This document shows, one piece after another, positions 36,400 to 48,900 of a stretch of 64,000 bases of DNA. Positions within the stretch are counted from its first letter, which is position 1. Every line of letters begins with the position of its first letter. The notes below the pieces were generated by a model. The model was not told where the DNA came from. It saw only the letters and a program-made list of their open reading frames with translations, and made no database searches. The stretch covers positions 434,001 through 498,000 of the forward strand of contig NC_133914.1 in NCBI RefSeq assembly GCF_964199755.1. Reading direction: 5' to 3'. Source of the stretch: Larus michahellis (Eukaryota; Chordata; Aves; Charadriiformes; Laridae). Made by a program: the position numbers and the translations under genes.

Positions 36400-36936
36400 C
36401 TCGTCCCGGGGTGAGCCCAGCTCCTTTTCCCGGTGGCCCGGGGGCGGGGGCCGGCGGAGAGCAGCCCCCGGGAGGGCTGGGCCGGGGGTGTGCCGAGCCG
36501 GGGAAACTGAGGCAGGCGGCAGGGTCAGGCCGTGCGGGGGGCCCGATCCGCCCCCGTCCCGCCGCCCCCGGGGCCGGGGGAGGGATCGGAGCGGGGCTGC
36601 CCGGCGCTGCAGCGGGCGGAGCCGGGTGCTCGGCGGGGCCGCGCCCGCCCCCGCCTCCCGGTCGATCCCAGCCGTACCGTACCGTACCGTACCGTACCGT
36701 ACCGTACCGTACCGAGACGAGCCGAGCCGAGCCGAGCGCAGCCGAGCCGAGCCGCGCCGGCTGCTCCCGGCGGTGCCGAGCCCCCGCCGCACCGGGCGGT
36801 ACCGGCGGTACCGGGGCCCGGCGCTCTCCGCGGTGCTGAACCGGCGCCGCCGCGCCCGCAGGACGCGCCGCCGGCGGGGCCCGGCCCGGCCCGGCCCGGA
36901 GCGGCTCGGCCCGGCGCGGCGCGGCGGCCGCGGGGG
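36400..36936 (+). promoter_or_regulatory. FNDC5: FNDC5 CpG-island promoter and 5' leader
   Basis: A dense CpG island leads straight into the FNDC5 start codon. No TATA box is seen. A striking pentanucleotide microsatellite (36,672-36,754) sits inside it. The transcription start is unknown, so the repeat may be promoter DNA or part of the 5' UTR. Confidence 0.6.
36672..36754 (+). repeat. Compound pentanucleotide repeat (CCGTA)8 then (CCGAG)n
   Basis: Eight perfect CCGTA units at 36,672-36,711 are followed without a gap by CCGAG-type units (CCGAGACGAGCCGAGCCGAG and variants) to about 36,754. The change from TA to AG within a fixed CCG frame suggests both arrays arose from one ancestral pentamer. 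Each CCGTA junction contains GTAC, a self-complementary tetramer. Confidence 0.95.
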
Positions 36937-39900
36937 ATGGAGCCCTTCCTCGGCTGCACCGGCGCCGCGCTCCTGCTCTGCTTCAGCTACGCCGGTCTGC
37001 GCCCGGTGGAGGCAGGTAAGGGCCGCCGGGGCCCGGGGAAGGGCTGCCCCGGGGGGGGAATTCGGCGGGGGGAGTCCCGCGGTGCGCACGGGTGGGAGCA
37101 GGGGGAGCAGCGTGCAGCGCGGCCGGGTAGGGCTGCGCAGAGGGGAGGGAGTTTGGGGGCATCGCCGGCCGGGACTTTGTCGGTAACTGGGTTCAGAAGA
37201 GACAGGAGATTTCGGACACGCAGCCTCGGGGCATCGGTGTCGGGAAGCGCTGAGCTCTCGCCCCCACCGGTGTCCCAGCGTGGGTGCTTCCAGCCATCCC
37301 CGGGGAAGGCGGCTCGTAGAAATGTGGCGTGAAAACAGGGGCTCGGGGACAGCGAACAGAGACCCTCGTCCAGCACGGGGGAGGCAAAGGCTCTCCTGCC
37401 CCCGCGCTGCCTGCTCATGTCACGGGGCTGAACTAGAGCACAGGAGGCAAAAACAGATCTGCTCTGACAACGCCACAGCGCGTTAGCCTTGGCGATCCCC
37501 CTCCCCGACTTCTGCTCACCCCAGGCTGTCTGTGGCCCAGCCAGGCACTGCCGGGAGCCCTGTGAGCTCCTGAGGAAGCACCGCTACCCCAGAGGAACCA
37601 CCTCTCCTGGGGCACAGCGCATCCTGGACGCGTAAACCAGGCCCCTTCGAGCTGAGCAGGTCCTCTGAAATGGGGGATCTTTCAAGGAGGCAAAAGCCCC
37701 CAGGAGCTAGCTCTAATTTTGGAGCGACCAGGACGTGCTCAGGTCCACTGTTCTCCCCCACACCAGTTGGGCTGAGCCTTCGCCTGAGCACCCCACGTCT
37801 CTGCGGGTGCTGGTGGGTGCTTCCCAGCCAGAGCCAGACGCCCTCCCCGGCTCTGTGGGCTGTCTCCCTGGCTGGCTGCAAGATGTTGGTGGAACAGCTG
37901 CTTTGATTTGCAAAACGCTGATTGCCAGAATATCTTGCATTCCAGGAGGCTGGGGGTGACTATTAGGGATACAGAGCTGCGGGGAGTGGAAATTCCTGTG
38001 CCCGAGCCAGACCCCGGGAGTTGCTGGAGTTACATTTGCCCCTGTCCTGCCCGTGCCGGGGCTGCAGCAACCCCCCGAATGCCTTCGGCTCTGACACACG
38101 CGTCCTTGGCCAGACATCGGCACTCTGAAGTTGCCGTTTCACAACTGACAGACCCGCGGAGATTAATGAAACATTCCCAAAAGGAGGGAGCGATGGGGGA
38201 AAACACCGCGGCACAATGGAGGCGTCTGCAATTGTAACAGCCCTCCCAATTTTCTGTAAACTAGGCCACTTCCCCTGCTCTTCCTTATCCTTGAATCACC
38301 TCAGTCAGCTCCTGAGAGTAAACATGGAGTTGTGTCACTGCCCATAACCGCCTTCTGCTCCTGTCTTACAGGCAGCGTTTCTGTCCGTAAGGTGTCTGGG
38401 CATTGTTAGGAGCCCGGCAGCTCTGTCACCAGGGATGGCCGCCCCGTCTCGCGGCTACGGCGTGTGCTGGGGAGGCAGGAGACTCAGCTCCGGGCTCTGA
38501 GGAAGCTGCGTGACCTTGGTGCTGTGCCACGCACCCCCCGCTGCCTCTTCTTTCTGTGCTCTCCTTCGCCAAGGGCTGTGATGGGCTCTCCCCCCACCCC
38601 GGCAAGGCAGCGAACATGTGTCGTCCTTGCTTTTCAGAGAGGGAAAAGAGGAACGAGGGTATGGAGTGATTTTCCCAAGGTCACACAGAGGATAGTGGCA
38701 GCATCACCACCAGCTCCATGTCCCCAGCTCTACCGCATGGTGTGGCCACCAAGGTGTGCAAGCCAAGAGTCATTGGAGAAGCCTGTGGAGAGGAAACTGT
38801 CCCCAGCAGGGTCAGGCAGGGATGGAGGCTCGGTGGTCCCTCCCTTTTGGACCCAGAGCTCATGCACATGGGTTTAAAACCGTGTCTGTTGTGAAAGGTT
38901 AAAGCTACTGTCCCTGGGAGGGGACCCGAGAGGACCGGTGCAAATTCCCCGCTGATGCAGCGGCAAGGGCTGGCAAGGGAGCGGCACCAAGCACAGACTC
39001 TGCTCTGAAAAGGGGGGGTTTGGCCAGTCAGGACCATTTTGGGGCAAGGTGATGCCAAGGTGAGCAAGAAGGGGAAGCGGGACCGGGAGGAGAAGGTAGC
39101 TGAGAAATAACCCCCACATTAACACCCTGATAACACTCAGCATCCCACCAGCGCTGGGTGGGTGAAGCCCTTCGACTGGTTCCTACTGCTGCCTGCTCAA
39201 GAGGGTGCCTGAGAAAACATGTGGGATGGTCGGCAAATCAGAAATACAATTTCATTCTGCCGCAGCGCTTGCTCTGGAAGCGGGCTGGCCCATCCTGCCC
39301 AGCCTGCGAGGTCCGAGCTGCCGGCAGCCCCCTCCTCGTTAGGCAGAGGTACCAGAGGGAGGTGAGCTGGGCCGGGCTCGGCAGCGCAGGGCTGCTGTTA
39401 AGGGCTGCAGGAGCAGCAGGTGATGCTGCGTAATGATGATGAAAGACCCCAAAATAGGCCACGTCCCTGCAACTTGCTGGGGCACACAGCATCCCTTCAA
39501 GGTGCCCGCCTGTAGAGCAACGCAGGTCAGGTTTATTTCCGTGAGACGGAGGGGAAGGGTGACACACTGCTCCAGCGCACTCTCCAGCGCAGCCTGGGCC
39601 CCATCCGGCTCGCAGCCTGCACAGGACCTGGACTGGCTTCCAGCTGAAGGAGCCCCCTAACAGCTCCTCCACCCCTGCTGCCCAAAGAGGGGCCAAAACC
39701 ACCTGGCTGGATCCTGGTCCCACCTCCACTGCCCAAAAAGGGGCTGGATTGTGGTCACTGCTCAGCTTCAGAGCACGTTCTCATCCCCTGAGCCACTCCG
39801 CAAACCAGCTCCTCTGCCTCTGCTGAGGTGGGTCTCCGTCCTCCCCTCCTCCCCAGGCAGCCCACCGGCTGCAGGGGGGAAGGAGAGCACAGCGAAGGTG

Positions 39901-42900
39901 CGGGACGCGGATGCTGTTCCCTGTCCCGTACCTCACCGGGGCACGCTCACCTCCTCCTCTGAGCTGGGGGGCTGAGCTCACCCACGGGCTGGCAGGATCA
40001 AAGCCAGACGCGAGCAACAGGCTCGGCACGCACGAGGAAGCAGTGACGGGTCTGGCAGCTATTTGGAGACGGCAAACTGACCCACTCCGGCCCCCTTCCC
40101 ATCTCACGGAGGCCACGGAGATTCCTGGCCAGCTGATGGATGGCGTAAGCACTTTATTGATTTCTGCATTCAGCGTAGGAGAGATTTAATTGAAATATGG
40201 AGGTTTCTAACCTCAGTGTCAGCCTCTCCGCGGGGATGCTGCTGTGCAAAGCAGCCAAGGTTGTGCCATGCTCTTCCAAATACTGTCTCCTGCTGGGAAT
40301 ATACATGTGGAAAACAGAGATCCCTCCGAGAGAGGGACGCGCTCACAAACATTAACCACGCACACCATGGCAGGACCCAAAAACAGCCCTCATGGAGTGG
40401 TAGCGAATATGGCCTCAGCCTTTTGGCATTTATTGTTAAATAAACCCCTCCTGGTTTATACAGTACCCAGAGGTCAAATTAAGGCCTGACTCCAGGATAA
40501 TTCAGTTAAAAGCAGGAATGCATTGAGCAGCGAAGCATGCCGGTCTCTGTGTGCAGAGCTGGGTCAGGACCAGCCAAACTCCCGGGGGAGGGCCGGGTAC
40601 CGGCGCCCAGCAGCTGCCCGGGAGACTCTGTGTTTTGTTTGCTCGCCCTCTCTGCCTCGGACAGATTTCTCTCTTATTTCTCTAATAAGACACAGGAGTG
40701 GGCTGAGAAGAGCTAGAAAAGACCGCAGTTCTCAGTCCTCCCTGGACATTTGGGTCCTGGATAAATCACGTCATGGCCATGACTCTGCTCTGGGTTGGCA
40801 GCGTTAAAACCCAAGTCACGGCGCTGGTGAGACCTGAGCGAATCCTGCCCGGCTTTGGGACTTAGAGAGTCGCATGTTTGGCAAGCATGGCACATTTTCC
40901 AAAGTAGAAATCCCCTCTCCTCCTGCCCTAAGGAATTCCTGATAGCTGGAATGCTCAGGGAGCGTCCCCGTACTCCCTGAAAGGGCTCCATCCTCCTTGA
41001 CAGCATTTCCACCCGCGCACTTGGGTACCCATTCACTGAGGGATCAGCGATAGGCCGGGGGGGGTGAGAGGGGGCTGGCCTATTAATATCCCATTTGTCC
41101 AGGGGAGTGGGCGGTCAGCAGGAAATAATTGCCTCTTTCCCAGACTGAAGAGCCACCGGTTGGTCTTTCTGCTCTTTGAAATTCTCAGGGCTTCACAAAC
41201 AGCCCCGCTTCCCATGCGGCCGGGAGCGGGGTGCCAGCGGTGGGCCCTGCTCCCTCCCACTCCCCTGCAGGCTCCCGTCATTAAAACACTCGGGGAAGCT
41301 GAACGCCGCGCCAGCCCTTCCTACAGACCCCAGAAAAGCTGACAAGCAATTATATCCACTGAAGGGAGCCATGCTGGGAGAGCAAAGAAAGGCTCAGAAA
41401 GGCAGCAAAAGCAGGTCTTTTTGTACCCACGCTCACAGAGCGGGCAGCAGTGCTTTGCGGAGACATCACACGGGACCTTACGGGATGCTCCTTCCCCTTG
41501 CAGGTTGTGTCCTTCCACCTCCTGTGTCCGCAGGGAAGGTTGCGGTGCAGGAACAAAGAGCTACTGGGATTTAAGGCTGACATTCGCCGCTTCCCGCAGG
41601 AAAGGGCACGCAGCTCACAGGCGGATAGCACTGAAGGAGCCGCTTCAGAGCCTCGGCCGGCACTCTGCTCGCTGGACTGTGTCCTAGGGGCTCTGAAGCA
41701 GCTGAGCCCTTCGCAGCAGGAAAGGAGCTGCCTGGGGGAGAGGAGCAAACTGACTTGGAAAATGCCGTGACTACAGCGTAGCCTTGCCCATGGAGGAAGC
41801 AACTGTGCTTCACTCCAGGCACTTCCAAGCAGCTGGAGTTTCCAGGACAGTTGAATTCAGAAGGAAGTTTTGGGGCGAGGCTGGGCCCCTTGGCTGGGGA
41901 GATAAATCTAGGCTCTAATTCCAAACCTATAGCCTGACCACAGGACTCGGCTGGCAGAGGTGACCTCCAAGGGTGTGACAGTTCCACAGATTGAGCCTTT
42001 TACTGTAAGCAATGACTCTTCCAGCAGCCTGCGTGGCCAAAGGCAGCAGGCCGGCTCTCACCCCCAGCCCCACCGTTAGAGCTCATGGCAGAAGTCACAG
42101 ATTGAGCGTGGCTTCAAAACAGAGACACAACGGTAAGGAGAGAGACCACGGCAGAGGAGCCAGGAGCTCTGAGCTCCTCCCAGTGATGTCTTTGTGGCGT
42201 AGGTACCTCCTTGACCCTGGAGATGCCAGGAAAGACACCTGAGTGTCCTGGACACCCCCTTTGCTCACCCCACCACCCTCGATCAGCAGCCCCCCTTTTG
42301 CAGGTGATAGCAGCAGCGGGATGGAGACAAACCTTCTTCCCCCTCATTTTCCCTCCCCATCCCATCGTGCGACAGCTCCGATAGTGAAGCCAACATAAGG
42401 GGCAGGCGGGTGGTTTCCTCTTCCTTGTGCCAGCAGCCGCTGTGTCGACAATGAAAAGCCAGGGAGGAATCAGCCCAAAGCTGTAAAGTGTATGGCGGGT
42501 TTTTTTTCTCTCTCTCAAATAAAAGTCCATTAATAATCAGCAAGGCGTTTAATGAGAGGCTAGAAGGAGTTCTCAGCACTAAGAGGGGATTAAGGGTAAT
42601 CTTCATCGCTCATGCCTCCTTGCTGTGTGGAGGCGGTTCTGCCCTGCTCTTGCCAAAAGGGCCCAAGGTGGGTAGGGGCGAGGTAGGGCTGGGACACACA
42701 GCCCTGGGGGATGTAGGACTGCGGCTCACCCGACGCAGGGTCCCTGTGGGCAGGGAAGAAGACACAGTTTAAGCATGATCAGTTTTGAAGCAGCCATTCA
42801 CATTTAAAAATCATGATTCCATCTTAATTTATCAGGGCTTCTCCTTAAAGGGGGGCTGCAATTTCTGCTGACATGAGAACGAGAGCATCTTGTCATCTGA

Positions 42901-45900
42901 GCTCACAGCTCTAACTCAAATTTGGCCAAACAGATCCTCTGCCAGTTTGCAATGTGTGATTTGCTCCGGCAGGCATCGCAGCCTCTGCGCTGGGATGAAG
43001 CTAAACTGCTAAACCAGAAACCTTGTACCATATGGATCCCTTACAGACCAGACAGGAGATATGCTGTCCTCAGCGTCTCTGGAGTAAACATGCGTGAGAA
43101 AGGTTTGATGCACAGCATGTTCCTTGCTATCTCGCCCGCAGCGGGGAAGGAACTGCCCCTGGGGCCATCCCACCCTCCGTGCCTGCTCCCAGAACACCAG
43201 TGGCTTCCTGGCCGCCGCAGGCACAGAAGGGAAGTTTCCAGGAGTTGCTTATGACTCTAGAAGGAACCAAACATTTGGGTTTGGCACCTCAAGGCTCTGC
43301 TAGAGATGCTGACCGCCTGCAGCCAGCTGGGAAACAGAAATTACATCTTCTCCACCTGACCTCAGCCGGGCTGGCACTACAAAGGGCTGCAACTGGCCCA
43401 GGAATAGCTTGGAATGGTGACTAGATTTTAGAAAGTCATGATCTCATCATGCATCTCCTGGGAGTGGGGAGAAAAGCATCCTCATATGGACTAAAATTTT
43501 GGTTCCAAATTATTCACTCAGCTCAGCTCTGGGAGCAGGAAACTAATTTTCCTGGCTTTGTATTTCTATCAAACGCCGCGCTCAATTCTCTTTTCATACT
43601 GCTTTTATACTGGTTTGACACCACTGATTTATGCGTAGCTACTCCTAATCTGTGGTAGTGAAAGGAAAGGCACGCTCAGATCTGCTGTCCTAGATTTCAC
43701 TGTATTATCTGCTGCCTTCAACTACCTCGTCTCCCTCGCAGGTAATACTACGAAGGGGGTTTTCTAGACTGCTCTCGACCATCCTCACCAGCTGACTTCG
43801 CCCTCCCTACACTCAGAGTCCTGGTTTGCAGGCTCCGAGCACCGGGTTGCAGCTTCGCTGAGTGTTTACCTTCTGCCTCACGGCCCTCCACCCTCTCTCA
43901 CCCCGAGAGGTCGTTTGCTCTTCTCCAGCTCTGCTGTGTCTTCCCAACTCCCCCACGTTTTATGTCATCAGGGAACTTAGACACTTCTTATGCTATGCCT
44001 CCCTCAAGGTCACAAATTTCAAAGGGGACTCGGGCTCCAAGCGGGGTGTGCTGTATGTTCCCTTTTCCCAGCCTGAAGCTTTTTCCCTGATACTCCGCTC
44101 TCTGTTCCTGTGGGGTTAATTCATCTCTTTTCAAAGGCCTCCTCAACCTAAGCCGGGTAAATCAGTGGTAGCTCCAAAAAAAAATTTTAGCTCCTAAAAA
44201 TATCCAGGAAAGACAACCATGCCGGGATTTAACTGTACAGCTGTACTTTGAGAAGGGCAAAGGGCCTGGCTGCAGCTGGAGACTGTTTTGTCTCCCATCT
44301 CTCAACTCTGTCATGTCCTCCGTATGTTCTAGCAAATTCATCAGGCATGACTCACAGACCTTCCCTGAGCGCATTCCCATCTGCTGACTGCCCCTTCCTA
44401 AAATTAGACCCTACTCTTGTTGGCACACGGGTCCAGTCACGGGAGAAGGTGTGGAGCCGCAGACCCACGTCTGGAGGAGCCGAGTCCAGAAGGGACCGGT
44501 GTTCAGGCTGAAGGGGACGATCCGTCCCCCCTGCTCAGCGTGTCCTTGGCCCTGCTGCGGCAGCAGAGGGTGAGGTTGATAAACATTTCAGTTCTCCAAG
44601 AACTGGCTGGAGACCACTACCTCATTCCGCGAAGGCCAGCCCCCGAGAGATGAGAATGCTCTGGGTCAATTCTAGCTTGATCACCTACTCCAGAGACGAA
44701 GGACACCTTTCCCTATGAAATCCTGGAGGCCATGACTGCTTGCTGCTCCTCCTTCTTCAGTCCCAAATTCACATGAACTTAGCCATGCACCTTTCAGCAA
44801 CCTTTTTGCTCACTGAAGGACTCGCTAGAATCAGTCCAGGTCCAAACAGCTTGTCCAGACATCCTGTTCCAAAGGGTCTCACCGGTGGGTGTGGGTCTCC
44901 CGTCTGCTAGAAAGGGGAGCTCTGAAGGCAGGACTCTGGGCGTTGTTTGGGGAGGGGAGAAAGGAATACGGTCATCGCTCTGCTAAGTGTGGAACAGCAC
45001 TGACCTTCAGCTGGGGAATTTTGTGCTGCCGTTATTTTCTCTGTTCCCGGGGGAACATTCACCAGGAGTGAAGTCAGTTGTTAGGAGACTCTGACACTAC
45101 AGCTAGAATATTTTCGGCCACATTCAGGCGGCTGGGACTGACTATAAATCCAACAAGTGTTACTGGAGACGTGCACACATGCATCCTCCTTTTACTGTCG
45201 ACCTCAGCCCCAGCAGGGCAGTGTTGTGCAATGGTTACAAACCAATAAACGTATTATTCTTTGATGAGAGTCAAATAAAAAAAAGACTCTTTCTCACCCT
45301 ACTGACCTCCTGGGGGTAGCCGGAGTCCTGGCAGTCTCGTTAGCATTTACTGCCTTTGGGTTCGGGGCACGAGCTGGAGATTGTGAATTAAATTTGACCA
45401 GAGGAGAGGGAACAGGAGTCCAACCTGCTGCACAGAGTGCTGGAAGGACTGTGCCAAGCCTACGAGGTAAAACCTTCCCCCTGAGATGCCAAGAAGGGCT
45501 TTGCACCGTGCAGCTCCCTTGGGAAGAGGGTCCCGGTCCCAGTTGGTACCTCAGAGCCCAGCTCGTTTTGGCAAGGCTGGCAGCCACGCAGATCTGCCCT
45601 GCGGCTCGAAACTCAGCTGCACTCTGGAGCTGGGAATAAACATGGAGCCTCGGGCTTTCACAGCCTGCGCTTTCCACATTACAACGGTCCGTCGGTGCCG
45701 TTGCAGCACGCTCTGCTCTGTTAGACGTAAGCGGATGGTTGCTGGATGTCCTCCGACCATCTGAGAGACATCAGCCACAAAATGTGTATAAAAATTTTTC
45801 TGTCAAACTAAGAGGGAAAAGCAAAAGAAACACTCCCATTTACTACTCCTGAATTTCAAACTGAAGCGTGCTCTTCAAAGCGTTCAGTCTTCATACTTCC

Positions 45901-48900
45901 AAGGCAGAGTTTGCATTTCCTCCCAGCTGTCACTGCCAGATCATAACGGGAAACAACAGAGAAACCATGGTACGTGGTTGGGAAAGATGAGATGAACGAG
46001 CAGTGGTCTGCTGTTGTTAAAAGAAACTGTTCCTAAGGGTCAGATATTTCACACACATCTAATGCAACTCATATTCTCAGCAGAGATCTCCTAGAATCCC
46101 ACTGGTAATTGGGACACGGAGTACCCGCAATTTCCAGGTCCCAAACCCAGAACCACATACCCGAACCTTGAGCAAGGTCCTTCCCCATCCCCCTCCTTGC
46201 CCTTGCTCTGTCTCCTGCCCGCGGCTGTGACTTTGCCTCCATAAAGGCTCTGCTCTCCCTCCTTGCAGACAGCCCTTCGGCTCCAGTAAATGTCACAGTC
46301 AAACACCTGAAAGCCAACTCAGCCGTTGTGACTTGGGATGTTCTGGAAGATGAAGTTGTCATTGGATTTGCAATTTCCCAACAGGTATGGTGCCTACAGT
46401 TACCCGGTTTCGATCATGTTCATCTTCACCCCAGGTCCCCTCAGTTTCCAAATTCTCTTGCTGCAGTTTAAGTCCATTTCTTCTCGTCCTGTCCCTCGTG
46501 GTCTGGGAGGGGACTTGGCTTCCCCGTCCTCTTTGCAGCAGCTCTTCATGTATTGGTAGCTGCAGAGAGGAAAGGGTCCGACGGTCTCCACATCCGTGGT
46601 GGACAGGGCAGGAAGCAGTGGTCTTAGATGACAGCAGTGCACATGGGGGGCCACTCCACCACTCTGTGCTCTCCTCTCTCGGCTTCCAGAAGAAGGACGT
46701 GCGGATGCTGCGCTTCATCCAGGAGGTGAACACCACCACCCGCTCCTGTGCCCTCTGGGACCTAGAGGAGGACACTGAGTACATTGTGCATGTCCAGTCC
46801 ATCAGCATTCAAGGCCAGAGCCCTGCCAGTGAGCCAGTCCTCTTCAAGACCCCCAGGGAAGCTGAGAAACTAGCCTCTAAAAATAAAGGCAAGTGTGGGT
46901 GAGTTCCTATGTGGCCCCTGGGACGCCCAGGCAGCGTAGGGCTCTGCAGAGAGGAAAGTAGTATCCTGTGCGAAGAGAATAGCTGGGTTAAACGCACACA
47001 GGGGTGAGTGCCCTCTTGCAGCCCCACACGGACACGCAGGATGCCCTGAGTGCACCCAGCAGACAAGGCTGACGGGTGCACAAAGCGACAGGGAGATGCT
47101 GCCGAAGGCTGGCTGTTCATTTCTCCCATTTCAGGTGAGGTTTAACAGGCAAAGTGAGGAGGAGAAGGCTCCCAGCCTGGGAGCATCGTATCCAACATCC
47201 TTGCAAATGGAGAGTGACAGGGGAAAGTCCTGAGCAGGCTGTGAACTCGTGGAACTAGACTCCTGGATGGCACAAGGCACAACACCGCTGTGCTCACAGG
47301 GCACTCGGGGATTCGCTCAGCCTCCTGTGCTTGGATTCCAGGACAGCACAGGCAAATATACCCAGAGAATGACACATTTCTTACATTTCAAATATTTCTG
47401 CCAAATCACAGAATCACAGAAAGGTGAGGTTGGAAGGGACCTCTTGAGATCACCTAGTGCAGACCCCTGCTCAAGTGGGGTCAGCTAGAGCAGGCTGTCC
47501 AGGATCACGTCCAGTTGGGTTTTGAATATCTCCATGGAGGAAGTCAGGCACTTCCTCACTGGCAGCTCCTTCACTTGTTCCTCTTAAGCCAAAATAGATT
47601 GTTGAGGTTTTCTGTCAGCAAGAATCACTGCTACAAAAAGGGCTAGGGAGTAGGGGGGTCTGGGATATAAAGGGTTACTGCCTGCCTACTGAGGACCCAG
47701 CCTGTTGCAGGGCTTTTGGCCGTGGTTCCTAGGATGTTGTGAGTTCTTCACTCTTTCTGCTAAAATGATTTGGTGTCTGTAAATACTGAATTGCTGTTCA
47801 TCTGAAAGCACCAAGAGGAGCACTGCTTCCCTCCCTGGAGGCCTGAACTGTAATCTTCTTAGTGCTTTGAAGCCAAGGAGGCACATTACGCCCTGCAAAA
47901 AGGCTCTACTCATTTCCGAATCCCATGGCTCCACTGAAAAATATCATGCCAGGCTCCACACTCTCCTGAGCTGGAGAGGAACTGCTGAAGCATGCAAGGC
48001 TTTGTGACAGGCGCAGACAGCACTAAGAGACCAGAGACAGAGCAGAGCGAGCCGCCACGGGGACAGATAACGTGGACTCACCCCATGGCAGCTCCTCTGC
48101 GGTCACCGCCTGTTGATTCTGTCCCGCTGCTCCTCCCTCGCCCCGTCTCCTGCAGGTTGTCGGGGCACTTGCTGCAGAGCAGCTGATGCTCTGCAAGTTC
48201 AAAGCGCAGCTCAAGCTGCCGGCCTGACTGGCGGGCGACGACTCTCTCCCTGCTAGCTTTGACCCTGACGCACTGATGATTTGAGCCAAGGGCAGGGTTA
48301 AACTGGTGTCTAGTGCAGCCTGAGCCACGCGGTTAGGTTTCATGATCTCTCTTTCCCCTTGTGCAGATGAGGTGACAATGAAGGAGATGGCGAAGAACCA
48401 ACAGCTGCGAGCAGGGGAAATTCTCATCATTGTTGTGGTGTTGTTTATGTGGGCAGGTCAGTTCAATCTTTCCGTCAAAAGCACGTAATATCCCTAGGGC
48501 CTGCTGGCTCACTTGGTTTGCATATGTAATCATATAAGACCTGAAAAGAAACCCTTCCTCCCCGAAAGAGTACTGTATATTCAGCTGTAAGGGCACCTCG
48601 GTTCCCTCTGCAGCATCACAAGCCGGGCAGTGCCAAAAGCAGGTGAATCGGTGGTCTGACCCAGTCCAGCAAGACGTAGATAATGGACTTGATGAACCAG
48701 TTGCCTAATTCTCCATGGCTAATCCTGTAATCTCAATTTTTCCAGACGGCACTGACAGTAATGCCCTCAGCCATCCAACAGGATGCCTCGAGCCCTTCAA
48801 ATGATACAGGTCACCGTAATTATCTGGCTATTATATGACTCCAATGCTCATGCAAAACAAGAATTTAAGAGTCTGGCTCTCAACACCCACTATTATATAT

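Larger units (their letters stand above)
28100..36400. other. HPCA-FNDC5 divergent intergenic interval
   Basis: About 8.3 kb between two divergently transcribed genes. I recognise no coding exon. It is GC-rich and repeat-laden (listed separately) and broken by short AT-rich islands near 29,160-29,215, 30,225-30,310, 31,620-31,790, 34,090-34,195 and 36,225-36,330. It also holds one orphan CpG-rich block at 32,620-33,010. Confidence 0.6.

Noticed and set aside
36532..36936. In-frame extension of FNDC5 upstream of the ATG.
   Set aside because: The frame is open but has no ATG. It runs through the pentanucleotide array as a repetitive Arg/Thr/Val/Pro/Tyr peptide, and a proper signal peptide begins at 36937.
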